A stretch of DNA of 64,000 bases from an uncultured Hungatella sp. (GCA_910585645.1 CAJUFP010000004.1:1-64000), one strand, 5' to 3'; numbered from the stretch's first letter, positions 25,403-33,921 are shown. Translations and numbers: made by a program. Notes: generated by a model not told the origin, from the sequence alone.

Positions 25403-26585
25403 TATGGAAGCCAGGCACATTATTGAGGCTTTGCGCTCCGGCGTTCCTTCCAGGGCGGTGGGACAGTATTTTTCCGAAGCCCGACCTAAGATCATGAAGG
25501 ATATCTCCGGACGGATGGACATGGTGAGGGAAAAGGGCAGGTCAAACGGAATGATCATCAGCGGAAAGTACGGGGAGGGAAAGACCCATCTGCTGAATAC
25601 GGTGTTTAATCTGGCCCATTCCCGCAATATGGTGGTTTCCTATCTCTGCCTGAGCAAGGAGACGCCTATGGACAAGCTGCATCTGGTGTACCAGAAGGCT
25701 CTGCAGAATCTCTACCTGCCGGGGCGTCAGCAGCCGGGATTTATGCATGAACTGGACAAGATCTCTCCCAACAGCCCTCTGGCAGGGGAGATGCTGGCTT
25801 TTGCGGCCAAATATCTGGAGACGGATAAGCTGTACTACCTGTTTCGCTCTTATCTGAATGCGGAGGATTCGGATGAGAAGTTCCTTCTTCTGGCGGACCT
25901 GGAAGGGGATTTTGTGGCCAACGGATCTTTGAAGAAGATTTACAAGCGGATTTTCGGGCAGGTTGTGAAGTATAATGAGAATTTTACCAAGACCCGCCAT
26001 TGCGGAGATTATTTTTCGTTTATGAGTCATCTGTTTACCCAGATGGGGTACGACGGGTGGGTCATCCTTATGGATGAAACGGAGCTTATGGGCCGGCTCA
26101 GCAAAAAGGCCAGGATCCATGCCTACCGCAACATGGCCAGGTTCCTTCTTCCGGAGCTGTGCCCGGAGGCTACGTTTACCCTGTTTGCCCTTACGTCTTC
26201 CTATGTGGAGGATGTGATTGAGGGGAAACATGATTATGAGAATCTGGAAAATATTTACCCCATCAGCCAGGAACCGGCGCGGACGGTTTTGGATATGCTG
26301 GTTAAGGCGCCTCAGCTTATGCCTCTGACCAAGGATGAGATCAGCAGCGCCCTGTGCAAGATTCAGGATTTTCACGGGCGGGCCTATGAATGGACTCCCA
26401 ATGTGTCCCCGGAATCTCTGGCTGAGGCTACCAAGTCCGGCGGGTATCTGCTGCGGACAAAGATCCGGGCGGCTATTGAGTTTCTGGACCAGCTGTATCA
26501 GTATGGGAAGGCGGGTAAGACCACCATCAACGAACTGGGACAGGAGACCTTTGAGGAGGATGTGCCTTCTATTGAGGAGTTTTGA
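25395..26585 (+). CDS. BREX-type (BrxD-like, DUF2791) P-loop ATPase B
   Basis: A 396-residue P-loop ATPase with the diagnostic N terminus ARHIIEALRSGVPSRAVGQY of the BrxD/DUF2791 family. Walker A is GKYGEGKT (residues 57-64), Walker B is GWVILMDETELM, and a sensor-like LFALTSSYVEDV follows. GGAGGTGAG lies just before the ATG, inside the end of ATPase A. ATPase A and B share the fold but differ strongly, so they are probably two distinct subunits rather than a recent duplication. Together with the helicase and the 258-residue protein they form a candidate genome-defence or DNA-handling module. Confidence 0.85.
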   Translation: MYDMEARHIIEALRSGVPSRAVGQYFSEARPKIMKDISGRMDMVREKGRSNGMIISGKYGEGKTHLLNTVFNLAHSRNMVVSYLCLSKETPMDKLHLVYQKALQNLYLPGRQQPGFMHELDKISPNSPLAGEMLAFAAKYLETDKLYYLFRSYLNAEDSDEKFLLLADLEGDFVANGSLKKIYKRIFGQVVKYNENFTKTRHCGDYFSFMSHLFTQMGYDGWVILMDETELMGRLSKKARIHAYRNMARFLLPELCPEATFTLFALTSSYVEDVIEGKHDYENLENIYPISQEPARTVLDMLVKAPQLMPLTKDEISSALCKIQDFHGRAYEWTPNVSPESLAEATKSGGYLLRTKIRAAIEFLDQLYQYGKAGKTTINELGQETFEEDVPSIEEF

Positions 26586-26613
26586 CAGAGAGGGGCTTGG
26601 GATAGCCCCTTTC

Positions 26614-26892
26614 TTACTGTTCAATATAGGATGGATTTCTATACAAAACCTTACATATCTGATTGTTTGTGTCTACATTCATAAATTTCTCTACAAGCAA
26701 AATTGCTGCTTTTGATGCTCCCTGTCGAAAATCAACATCATGTTTTCTAAAAAAAGAGCATCCTTTACATTCATCGTTTATTTGGGGGTATGCTTCTTTT
26801 ACAACAAATAAATATAATATGATGATTTCTTTCAATAAAAAAGTATATTCATGGGAATTGATTAAAAAAATGAAATTACAAGAGTCAAGCAT
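26614..26892 (-). CDS. Small unknown protein behind a 7-codon leader
   Basis: A possible 92-residue protein (MLDSCNFIFLIN...). I do not recognise it. Upstream lies a strong TAGGAGG followed by an ATG at 26915 that opens a seven-codon frame ending in TAATG, so its stop overlaps this ATG by one base. The arrangement means either translational coupling to a leader peptide or a frameshifted gene, since the larger frame is open back to 26946. Cysteines occur as CKGC near the middle (DECKGCSFFRKHD). The region is AT-rich compared with its neighbours, consistent with recent acquisition. Coding status is uncertain. Confidence 0.4.
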   Translation of the reverse strand: MLDSCNFIFLINSHEYTFLLKEIIILYLFVVKEAYPQINDECKGCSFFRKHDVDFRQGASKAAILLVEKFMNVDTNNQICKVLYRNPSYIEQ

Positions 26893-26930
26893 TATTTCCA
26901 GATTTCTTTTGTCATATCTGCCTCCTAAAT

Positions 26931-27090
26931 GAAATAGGCTCTGCATCGCAGAGCCTTCGCATATTTTCTTTCAGTGCAGGCACCTAGTCAGATTGTGGAA
27001 ACTATGCAACCCCCAAGTAGCCATCCTATGCCACTCGTCTGACCAAGCAGCATATATCAACGGCCAATAGACACTCAAGTTGCCTATCTC
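26931..27090 (-). ncRNA. Candidate 160-nt structured RNA
   Basis: A 160-base stretch follows a strong minus-strand promoter. The 5' end GAGATAGGC (27082-27090) can pair with GCCTATTTC at the 3' end (26931-26939), closing the molecule. Inside, CTTGGTCAGA (27038-27047) pairs with TCTGACTAGG (26983-26992) over ten positions with two G-U pairs, then GTGG/CCAC continues the rod. A perfect GGCTCTGC/GCAGAGCC hairpin (26937-26955) is near the 3' end. Closed rod shape and own promoter fit an independent RNA (6S-like in shape) or a leader of the small gene downstream. I cannot assign it to a known family. Confidence 0.5.
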
Positions 27091-27097
27091 TATTAGA

Positions 27098-27126
27098 ATA
27101 TTACTATTAGCCGTTATTTATGTCAA
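27098..27126 (-). promoter_or_regulatory. Sigma-A promoter for the 160-nt RNA
   Basis: On the minus strand a consensus -35 TTGACA (27121-27126) and -10 TAATAT (27098-27103) are 17 bases apart. Transcription would begin close to 27090, exactly where the closing stem of the predicted RNA begins. Confidence 0.65.
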
Positions 27127-27137
27127 CAAGAAATTTC

Positions 27138-28844
27138 TTACCCTGTTTCCTTTAATTTCACCAGACACCTCTTTTTAAAAAACGCCACTCCATAATACAG
27201 GATATCCGCATAATCCTCCTCAAACTCTTTGGCATACATTCTGTCATCGATCTGTTTCAGCGCCTGGTCGCAGTCTTTATCCAGCTCTTTTTGGGATTTG
27301 GAATATTTTATCTCAAATACCGCCAGGCGGTCGCCGCCATAATCCTTAACAATAATATCGCTGCGTCCCTCACCATGTTCTCTGTTAGATTCCACCGTAT
27401 AGCCTGCGCCGGCAAAAATACCGGCAAAGAAAGCATGATAGAAGTCCTCTCTGTAATCGTAATAACTGATGGTCTTTCTCAGCAGCTTTGTCATCTCCAA
27501 CGTGACGGTATCTGGTTTCCTTTGCCATATGGCGGCAAACAGGGATCTTCGGTCCCATCTCCTTGTGCTTTCTTCAAACCAGACTTTTATGGTAGATTCA
27601 AAAAGTTCTTTTATCTCCCGATTGGGGATCACCAATGCCATATCATCTTTTTGCAGAATCTTTCCCAGTTCCTGTCCCCGAACCTGTGTTAAGTATCCGG
27701 TAAGATAAAGCACGCTCCAAAAATTCCCCTCCGAAGCGTAAAGTTCCCGGTATGTCAGATCGGTCTCTATCTTTTCGACAATATAATTCCCAGCCAAAAG
27801 CATTTCCAGCTTCTGTGTAACCGCATCCCCGATATGATTGATAAAAGAACGAATAATACTGTTGCTGCTGGAATTTTTCCAATACCCCACAGGACGAAAA
27901 TCAGGATTTAAACAGAGATTTTTTACATGATTCATCACGTCCCATGGACAGTAAATATCAAATGCACCAAAGTGATATCCGTCATACCACTCTTTCATCT
28001 CCTCCTCATGGCCTGTCAGGCCTGTATCCTTAAGGAGTCTGTCCACTTCCGCCTGTGTGAATCCAAAATATTCATTAAGCCTTGTTTCGGAAATGGTATC
28101 TGATACAAAGTTATTGGTTCCTGTAAAAATACTTTCCTTTGTGATCTTTAAGCATCCGGTAATAACGGCAAATTTCAGGTGATCATTATCTTTAATCGCG
28201 CTGCTTATCATGGGACTGATAATCTCCAGCATGCTCTTATAGTAATCCGCGCTGTCTAAGCTGTCTTCTTTTGCTTTTGCAATAGGAACATCATACTCAT
28301 CCAAAAGCAGTATGACAGGCTTTCTATAGTGGACATGGAGCATTCGAAGAAGCAGCGCGACCCCTGTTTTCACTTGCCCTCCTGTTGGCTTACCGTCTAC
28401 CGTATCTGCCAGCTGTAAAAATACTTTCCTGTCATTTTCATTGACCAAATGGCTGTCTTTTAAATAGTAGTGAGTATTGCACGCTTTTGCCAGAACATCC
28501 CGCAGCATCTCATAGGCGCTGTCAAATGTATTGCCTCCAACATCTTTAAATGTCAAAAATAAGGTGGGATACTGATTCATCCAGTTTTTACATAACTGCG
28601 CATTTTTTGCTATGGTAAGCCCCTGAAACAACTCACTGCTGTCTTTTCGAATATCAAAAAACTCTGCCAGCATACTCATAGCCAATGTTTTGCCAAACCT
28701 GCGGGGACGTGTGATCAAGGTAACTTTTGTTCCGTCTGTCTTTAAAAGCTCCTCAATAAGGCCTGATTTATCAACAAAGTAGTAGTTTTCTTGTCTAATT
28801 TCCGCAAAATTCGAAGTTCCAACCGGAATATGGATATTGCCCAT
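27138..28844 (-). CDS. AAA-ATPase-like / PD-(D/E)XK nuclease-domain protein
   Basis: A 568-residue protein with the classic AAA-ATPase_like (PF09820) N terminus IPVGTSNFAEIRQENYYFVD and P-loop LITRPRRFGKTLAMSML. Walker B is VILLLDEYDVPI. The C-terminal part is the PDDEXK_9-type nuclease domain, with GRSDIIVKDYGG and LAVFEIKYSKS carrying the D and ExK residues. The family is widely duplicated in gut bacteria and its role is unknown; it is often seen in accessory islands. A small hairpin GGGTG/CACCC sits in the leader (28866-28880). It stands alone on the minus strand and is not obviously co-transcribed with the RNA downstream. Confidence 0.9.
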   Translation of the reverse strand: MGNIHIPVGTSNFAEIRQENYYFVDKSGLIEELLKTDGTKVTLITRPRRFGKTLAMSMLAEFFDIRKDSSELFQGLTIAKNAQLCKNWMNQYPTLFLTFKDVGGNTFDSAYEMLRDVLAKACNTHYYLKDSHLVNENDRKVFLQLADTVDGKPTGGQVKTGVALLLRMLHVHYRKPVILLLDEYDVPIAKAKEDSLDSADYYKSMLEIISPMISSAIKDNDHLKFAVITGCLKITKESIFTGTNNFVSDTISETRLNEYFGFTQAEVDRLLKDTGLTGHEEEMKEWYDGYHFGAFDIYCPWDVMNHVKNLCLNPDFRPVGYWKNSSSNSIIRSFINHIGDAVTQKLEMLLAGNYIVEKIETDLTYRELYASEGNFWSVLYLTGYLTQVRGQELGKILQKDDMALVIPNREIKELFESTIKVWFEESTRRWDRRSLFAAIWQRKPDTVTLEMTKLLRKTISYYDYREDFYHAFFAGIFAGAGYTVESNREHGEGRSDIIVKDYGGDRLAVFEIKYSKSQKELDKDCDQALKQIDDRMYAKEFEEDYADILYYGVAFFKKRCLVKLKETG

Positions 28845-28929
28845 CCAGCCTCACGTTCCTTTCAAAGGGTGAGAACACCCGTTTCTTTTCCTTATGGTAT
28901 CATATCATGACAGGATGGGCAAGAGGGAA

Positions 28930-30027
28930 TCATCTCCCCAAAATCACCCCCTCAATCTCCACATCCTCCTCTATCATCCCATTTTCCTTCATAAACCGCT
29001 CCGTCTTCTTCATGGCCTCAATATCCGAATCTTTTATAGTCATATCAAAGTCATACAGAGGATACATCTCTTTCACAGCATCCACTGTCAGCTCCGTCTC
29101 TTTGGCCGCTGTCTCCATAACCGCGTCCTCATTGGCCTCAATATAATCCAGCACCTGTTTCTGGGCTGCCAGAAATGTCTCTATCTCCTCCGGGTGCTCC
29201 TTGGCGTACTTACCTCCCACTGCCACCACGATGGTGGCCTCTGTCAGTCCCTCTCCGTCTGTCACCACCTGGAATCCGTCTTTTTCCGTATTGTAAGCCG
29301 CAGGTCCCGCCAGAAGGGCCGCATCCACACTGCCGCCCATAAGAGCTGCCTGGGAATCCGGGATGCCCATGGAGAGAAATTCAATATCATGTTCCGTCAT
29401 ATTGCCGCTGGCCAGATACGCGGTCAGAAGTTCATGGAGAATGGTCCCTTTCGGGCCTGCCACTTTCTTTCCCCGCAGATCTTCCGGCGACTGGATGGAG
29501 CCGTCCTTGCTAAAAAGCTTAAAGGCTTTGGGAGAGCGGCTGTATGTGCTTATGATTTTAATATCCAGTCCATTGGACGCCGCCAGGATTACCGATGTGG
29601 CTCCCACCGCGTACAAAAACTGGATATCCCCGGATGCCAAGGCCTGGGTCTGCTCCGGACCGGTGGTCAAATCGGAATACCCCACCTCATACCCCAGTTT
29701 CCCAAATGCCTCCGCAAAAATCGCCTGGTCTTTTTCCACAATAGAAGGCACGTTGAGCGGTGATTTCACATATGTCACCATAATCGTTCCTTTTGTCCCG
29801 GCTTTCGCGTCTTCTTTGGGCTGGGATTCTGGCTGGGATCCTGACTGGGACTGTGCCTCAGTCTGGGCTTTGGTCTCCCCGCCCTGTTCCCGGCCGCTTT
29901 CCTGCTGCCCTGCCGCCCCGTTCCCCTGGTCCGCCAAACTGCCCTGATCTTTCGTCTGCCCGCCGCAGCCTGCCAGCACTCCAACACTTAACGCGGCTGT
30001 CAATATCCATGCAATCCATTTTTTCAT
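28930..30027 (-). CDS. ABC importer substrate-binding lipoprotein (NMT1/SsuA-like)
   Basis: A 365-residue solute-binding lipoprotein. Lipobox LAGC gives Cys21, then a glycine/glutamine/serine-rich linker (about residues 22-80) leads to the folded domain. That domain has the NMT1/TauA pattern: LTTGPEQTQALASGDIQF, SPEDLRGKKVAGPKGTILHELL and VDAALLAGPAAY. Family substrates include sulfonates, nitrate, aromatic acids and thiamine precursors; the ligand cannot be told here. The ATG overlaps the ATPase stop by four bases (ATGA). Last gene of the hydE-hydF-permease-ATPase-binding protein operon. Confidence 0.88.
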   Translation of the reverse strand: MKKWIAWILTAALSVGVLAGCGGQTKDQGSLADQGNGAAGQQESGREQGGETKAQTEAQSQSGSQPESQPKEDAKAGTKGTIMVTYVKSPLNVPSIVEKDQAIFAEAFGKLGYEVGYSDLTTGPEQTQALASGDIQFLYAVGATSVILAASNGLDIKIISTYSRSPKAFKLFSKDGSIQSPEDLRGKKVAGPKGTILHELLTAYLASGNMTEHDIEFLSMGIPDSQAALMGGSVDAALLAGPAAYNTEKDGFQVVTDGEGLTEATIVVAVGGKYAKEHPEEIETFLAAQKQVLDYIEANEDAVMETAAKETELTVDAVKEMYPLYDFDMTIKDSDIEAMKKTERFMKENGMIEEDVEIEGVILGR

Positions 30028-30767
30028 CTCATTTTACTCCTCTCATCCGCTTTTTCCAGCTCCCCGACAATCCCCCTCTTGATCTCCCCCATCTCCTCTG
30101 TAAGCAGATCTCTGGGGTAGGGAATCGTTCCCAGGTCATATTCTTTTCTGCATCTTCCGTCCTCCAGGATAACCACCGTTTTCCCAATGGTCAGCGCCTC
30201 ATCAATGCTGTGAGTCACAAACAGAATCCCTTTTTGTTCTGCCTGGTGAATCTTCAAAAGTTCTGTCTGCATCTGTCCCCTGGTAAAATAATCCAAAGCC
30301 GCAAAGGGCTCATCCATTAAAAGGTAATCCGGCTCATAGGCCAGCGCCCTGGCAAGGGCCGCCCTCTGCTGCATCCCGCCGGAAAGCTGGGACGGGTATG
30401 CATCCTCAAATCCTTTCAAATTTGTCAGCTCCAACAGATAATCAAGATGTCTGTTCTCTTTCCTGCGTCTGCCTCTCCCCTGCCTCTTTCCGGTCCCAAA
30501 AAGAATATTGTCTCCCACAGTAAGCCATGGCATGAGCCGGGGTTCCTGGAAAATAACCCCTAACGTTCCGTCGGATTCCATTTCCACGGTTCCTCCGTCC
30601 GCCTGTTCCAGCCCTGCAACCAGACGCAGAAGGGTGGTTTTTCCACATCCGCTGTGTCCCAGCACCACCGTAATCCCATGGTTATCCACATCCAGGTTCA
30701 GATTTTTCAACACCTGGACCCGCTTTGCGACAACCTGATATTCTTTACATAAATCCCTGATTTTCAT
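30024..30767 (-). CDS. ABC importer ATP-binding protein (SsuB/TauB-like)
   Basis: A 247-residue ABC ATPase. Walker A GHSGCGKTTLL, Q-loop IFQEPRLMPWLTV, signature LSGGMQQRAALARAL, Walker B LLMDEPFAALD and the H-loop FVTHSIDEAL are all intact. The EPRLMPW form of the Q-loop is typical of the nitrate/sulfonate/taurine importer class and agrees with its partners. Its first 23 bases overlap the end of the permease gene, indicating coupled translation. It powers import of the solute delivered by the downstream lipoprotein. Confidence 0.92.
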   Translation of the reverse strand: MKIRDLCKEYQVVAKRVQVLKNLNLDVDNHGITVVLGHSGCGKTTLLRLVAGLEQADGGTVEMESDGTLGVIFQEPRLMPWLTVGDNILFGTGKRQGRGRRRKENRHLDYLLELTNLKGFEDAYPSQLSGGMQQRAALARALAYEPDYLLMDEPFAALDYFTRGQMQTELLKIHQAEQKGILFVTHSIDEALTIGKTVVILEDGRCRKEYDLGTIPYPRDLLTEEMGEIKRGIVGELEKADERSKMR

Positions 30768-31527
30768 GTGCCGCCGCTCCCTCTGTCCTCTCTCTTACAG
30801 CCATCCGGCTGATCAGCGCCTGAAACAACCGGTCGCAGGCAATCCCCACCGCCCCTATGGTGAGAATCCCTGCCACCACTTTATCGGACCGGGACATTTG
30901 CTGGGCGTCCAGAATCAGATACCCGATTCCTCTGGACGCCGCGATCATCTCCGCGCCGATAATGGCCCGCCAGCTGTATCCAAGTCCCACTTTCATGCCA
31001 ATAAGAATATCCGGAACGGCCCAGGGAAGGACGATCCTGGTAAACTGCCTCCACCTTCCAAACCCAAAGGCCCGGCCTACTTCCAAAAGCTTTTTGTCAA
31101 TGGAAAGAAAGCCTTTTCGGATATTGAGATACATGGGAAAAAAGGACGCCAGCACGATAATAATGATCTTGGAGGTCTCCCCAATGCCGAACCACAAGAT
31201 CAACAGGGCGATCAGGCTGATCGGCGGAACATTCCGCATAAACTCCAAAAATCCTTTGTAATACTCTTCCATTCCAGGCAGCTCATAGGCTGCCGTTCCC
31301 CCGGCAAATGCCAGCAGAAAGGCAATGGAAAATCCCTGAACGACCCGCCTTAGACTGACAAATATGTGCTGCCACAGCACGCCGCTGTCCATCATAGCCC
31401 ACAAAGCCCCGGCCACTTTGCCCGGCGGCGGCAGGATGTAGGAACTCCAGATACCGGACCAGGAGGCCGCCTGCCACACGGCCGCCAGAAGCATGATGCC
31501 AAGAACCTGTTTCCCCCAATGTTTCAT
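30745..31527 (-). CDS. ABC importer permease (SsuC/TauC-like)
   Basis: A 260-residue inner-membrane permease with about six hydrophobic helices and a BPD_transp_1 core. The EAA-type coupling loop is visible in LLEVGRAFGFGRWRQFTRIVLPWAVPDIL, and GLGYSWRAIIGAEMIAA is the region typical of this class. The ATG overlaps the hydF stop by four bases, so the transporter is directly coupled to the hydrogenase-maturation genes, which is unusual. Confidence 0.9.
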   Translation of the reverse strand: MKHWGKQVLGIMLLAAVWQAASWSGIWSSYILPPPGKVAGALWAMMDSGVLWQHIFVSLRRVVQGFSIAFLLAFAGGTAAYELPGMEEYYKGFLEFMRNVPPISLIALLILWFGIGETSKIIIIVLASFFPMYLNIRKGFLSIDKKLLEVGRAFGFGRWRQFTRIVLPWAVPDILIGMKVGLGYSWRAIIGAEMIAASRGIGYLILDAQQMSRSDKVVAGILTIGAVGIACDRLFQALISRMAVRERTEGAAAHENQGFM

Positions 31528-32759
31528 GTCTCCTTCCCCGCGTCCAACAATGAACAGATATGGGGAAATGGCTCCAGGCTCCGCCGCAGGATTCCGTGGA
31601 CATGGGCAATAAGGATTCCGTAATTGGTCATGGGGATATTCTGCTGCCTGGCACAGGCCTGACGGTACTCCATCTCCTTCTCATTGAGCATACACCCGCC
31701 GCAGTGGACGACTAACCGGTACGGGGAAAGGTCTTCGGGAAATTCCGTGCCGGAAGTAAAGGAAAATTCCGGCTCTTTTCCCGTATACTGCCGAATCCAT
31801 GCCGGAAGTTTTACGGTGCCGATATCGCCGCATTGGCGGTGGTGGGTACACCCTTCGGCTATGAGAATGGCATCCTTGTCCTGAATTTTGTCCAGCCCGC
31901 AGACGCCCTCCACAGCCTGGGCCAGATTTCCTTTGTATCTAGCAAATAAAATGGAAAATGAGGTGAGACGGATCTCCTTTGTCACCATGGCCGATACTTT
32001 TCCGAATGCCTGGCTGTCTGTGATCACCAGTTTTGGCTTTTTCCCAAGAGTTTTAAGGGCCGCCTCCAATTCGGTCTCACGGACAGTCACAGCCATGCAC
32101 CCGTGGTCAAGTAATGCCCGTATGGTCTGCTGCTGGGGAAGAATCAGCCTTCCCTTTGGAGCCGCTTTGTCAATGGGGGTTACAAGGATTACAAGGTCTC
32201 CGGGATTTACCAGGCCTTCCAGCAGATCTCTCTCCTGCCTGTGGGGAATCATGGAACCTAAAAGATTTTTCAGCTCTTCGATTCCGGTCCTGTTGGCAGC
32301 GCTGACCCAGAGGCGGTTTTCAAATGCGTCTGTCCGCCCCTCTTCCTGTGCCGGACTTTTCCTGACCAGGTCTGCCTTGTTAAACACCACCACATAGGGA
32401 ATCTGTTTTTTCCGAAACAGCTCTGTCATCCGGCAGTCTTCTTCTTTCATCCCCTCACAACCGTCCACCACCAGGACTGCCAGATCGGTTTTGTTCAGCA
32501 CCTGGCGGCTTTTCTTTACCCGCAGTTCTCCCAGCTCCCCCTCATCGTCAATGCCCGGGGTGTCGATCATGACCACCGGGCCCAGGGGAAGCAGCTCCAT
32601 GGTCTTGTAAACCGGGTCTGTAGTGGTTCCCTTTACCTCTGAAACTACTGCAAGATTCTGTCCGGTGACCGCGTTCATCACGCTGGATTTTCCCGCATTC
32701 CTCCTTCCGAAAAATCCTATGTGGATTCTCTCCGATGCAGGGGTTTCATTTCTTCCCAT
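31524..32759 (-). CDS. hydF: [FeFe]-hydrogenase H-cluster maturation GTPase HydF
   Basis: A 411-residue GTPase and scaffold on which the 2Fe subcluster is assembled before transfer to HydA. The N-terminal GTPase has Walker A GRRNAGKS (residues 18-25), G3 DTPG (66-69) and FNKAD. The C-terminal [4Fe-4S] ligands appear as EGCTHHRQC and HCGGC, the HydF pattern. I take the ATG at 32759 after GGGAGGGATAGGA; the frame stays open 22 codons further. It starts four bases after hydE. HydG and a hydrogenase subunit are not in the window. Confidence 0.95.
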   Translation of the reverse strand: MGRNETPASERIHIGFFGRRNAGKSSVMNAVTGQNLAVVSEVKGTTTDPVYKTMELLPLGPVVMIDTPGIDDEGELGELRVKKSRQVLNKTDLAVLVVDGCEGMKEEDCRMTELFRKKQIPYVVVFNKADLVRKSPAQEEGRTDAFENRLWVSAANRTGIEELKNLLGSMIPHRQERDLLEGLVNPGDLVILVTPIDKAAPKGRLILPQQQTIRALLDHGCMAVTVRETELEAALKTLGKKPKLVITDSQAFGKVSAMVTKEIRLTSFSILFARYKGNLAQAVEGVCGLDKIQDKDAILIAEGCTHHRQCGDIGTVKLPAWIRQYTGKEPEFSFTSGTEFPEDLSPYRLVVHCGGCMLNEKEMEYRQACARQQNIPMTNYGILIAHVHGILRRSLEPFPHICSLLDAGKET

Positions 32760-32763
32760 TTTC

Positions 32764-33834
32764 CTATCCCTCCCTTTTTTTGCTTCCATTTCCAGATTTA
32801 GGTCCTCTACCGCTTTCCAAGCCATACCCGGCCCGATCTCCCCTGCTGCACACCACCCTGTAACCTATGGATTCCATGGACTGTTTCAGATAACTGAGAT
32901 TTTCCGCTGCCTCTGACCCGGTACAAAGTTTTTTGTCGTAAAGCTGGTACTTATCTCTCACATTTGACGGGGAAAGGTTTGGCATGACCACATTGGCCCC
33001 TGCCAGCATCCCCCTCTCACGCCCGTCCTGTTCAATGGTTCCCAGCGCCGTGGTGGCGGGAAGGAGAACCTGGGGAAGAAGAAGCCGGACAACAGCCAAA
33101 AGGCGCAGCGTCTGATCTACGGTTCCTGCTTTTTTGCCGGAAAACGGCGTTTCACAGTGAGGGATAAAGGGGCCGATTCCCACCATGTCCGGCTGCAGCT
33201 CCCGTAGAAACTCCAGATCTTCCAGGATGCATTCCACGGTCTGGCCCGGACTTCCCACCATCATGCCGGCTCCCACCTGAAAGCCGATCTCCTTTAAATC
33301 CCACAGACACCGTTTTCTGTTTTCCAGAGACATCTCTTTTGGGTGAAGCTGCCCGTAGTGAGCATCATTGGCTGTCTCATGGCGGAGAAGATACCTGTCG
33401 GCTCCTGCCCCATAGAGCATCTCATAGGACTTCCGGCTTCGCTCCCCTACGGAAAGGGTCACGGCGCAGTCCGGATAAGTTTCTTTTATGGCTGCCACCA
33501 TCCTGGCAAGACGCAGATCCGTGTAAAACAAATCTTCCCCGCCCTGAAGCACAAAGGTCCTGAATCCCAGTTCATATCCCGTTTTACAGCAGGCAAGGAT
33601 TTCCTCCGCTGTCAGGCGATACCGCGCAGCCTTGTGGTTGCTTCTGCGGATTCCGCAGTAGTAGCAGTCGTTTTTGCAGTAATTGGTAAACTCAATCAGC
33701 CCGCGAATGTATACGTCCTTTCCATACCAGGTCTCTCTTACCTGTCTGGCCTGGGCGTACAGCTGCTGTTCCAGGTCCTTATTGGTTGTCTCAATCCATT
33801 CTCTCCACTGCTCTCTGTCCCCGGTTTTGACCAT
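32764..33834 (-). CDS. hydE: [FeFe]-hydrogenase maturation radical SAM protein HydE
   Basis: A 356-residue radical SAM enzyme of H-cluster biosynthesis, thought to process the HydG-derived iron synthon toward the dithiomethylamine-bridged subcluster. The radical SAM cluster is CKNDCYYC (Cys53, Cys57, Cys60), followed by FVLQGGEDLFYTD and GAGMMVGSPGQT, which are typical HydE. AGGAGGTGA stands ahead of the ATG at 33834; the 26-codon upstream extension is rejected. First gene of a five-gene operon hydE-hydF-permease-ATPase-binding protein. A terminator-like hairpin in its leader may attenuate the operon. Confidence 0.95.
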   Translation of the reverse strand: MVKTGDREQWREWIETTNKDLEQQLYAQARQVRETWYGKDVYIRGLIEFTNYCKNDCYYCGIRRSNHKAARYRLTAEEILACCKTGYELGFRTFVLQGGEDLFYTDLRLARMVAAIKETYPDCAVTLSVGERSRKSYEMLYGAGADRYLLRHETANDAHYGQLHPKEMSLENRKRCLWDLKEIGFQVGAGMMVGSPGQTVECILEDLEFLRELQPDMVGIGPFIPHCETPFSGKKAGTVDQTLRLLAVVRLLLPQVLLPATTALGTIEQDGRERGMLAGANVVMPNLSPSNVRDKYQLYDKKLCTGSEAAENLSYLKQSMESIGYRVVCSRGDRAGYGLESGRGPKSGNGSKKREG

Positions 33835-33896
33835 TATCGTCACCTCCTTTTGATGCTGTCCTTTGGGCATTTCAAAGCAAAAACATTCTTCCACGC

Positions 33897-33921
33897 AAAA
33901 AAATGTACCCAAATGGGTACA
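33897..33921 (-). terminator. Terminator or attenuator upstream of hydE
   Basis: On the minus strand TGTACCC-ATTT-GGGTACA is followed directly by seven T residues. It lies 63 bases before hydE. It may end transcripts from the upstream region or, if the hydE promoter is further upstream, attenuate the hydE operon. The RhuM remnant and bases 33922-34110 upstream show no other clear gene. Confidence 0.7.

Noticed and set aside
26960..26990. CTGACTA...TGAAA around a short hairpin, reminiscent of a hammerhead ribozyme core
   Set aside because: The conserved CUGAUGA and CGAAA elements are both altered, and the pairing needed for stems I and III is not seen.
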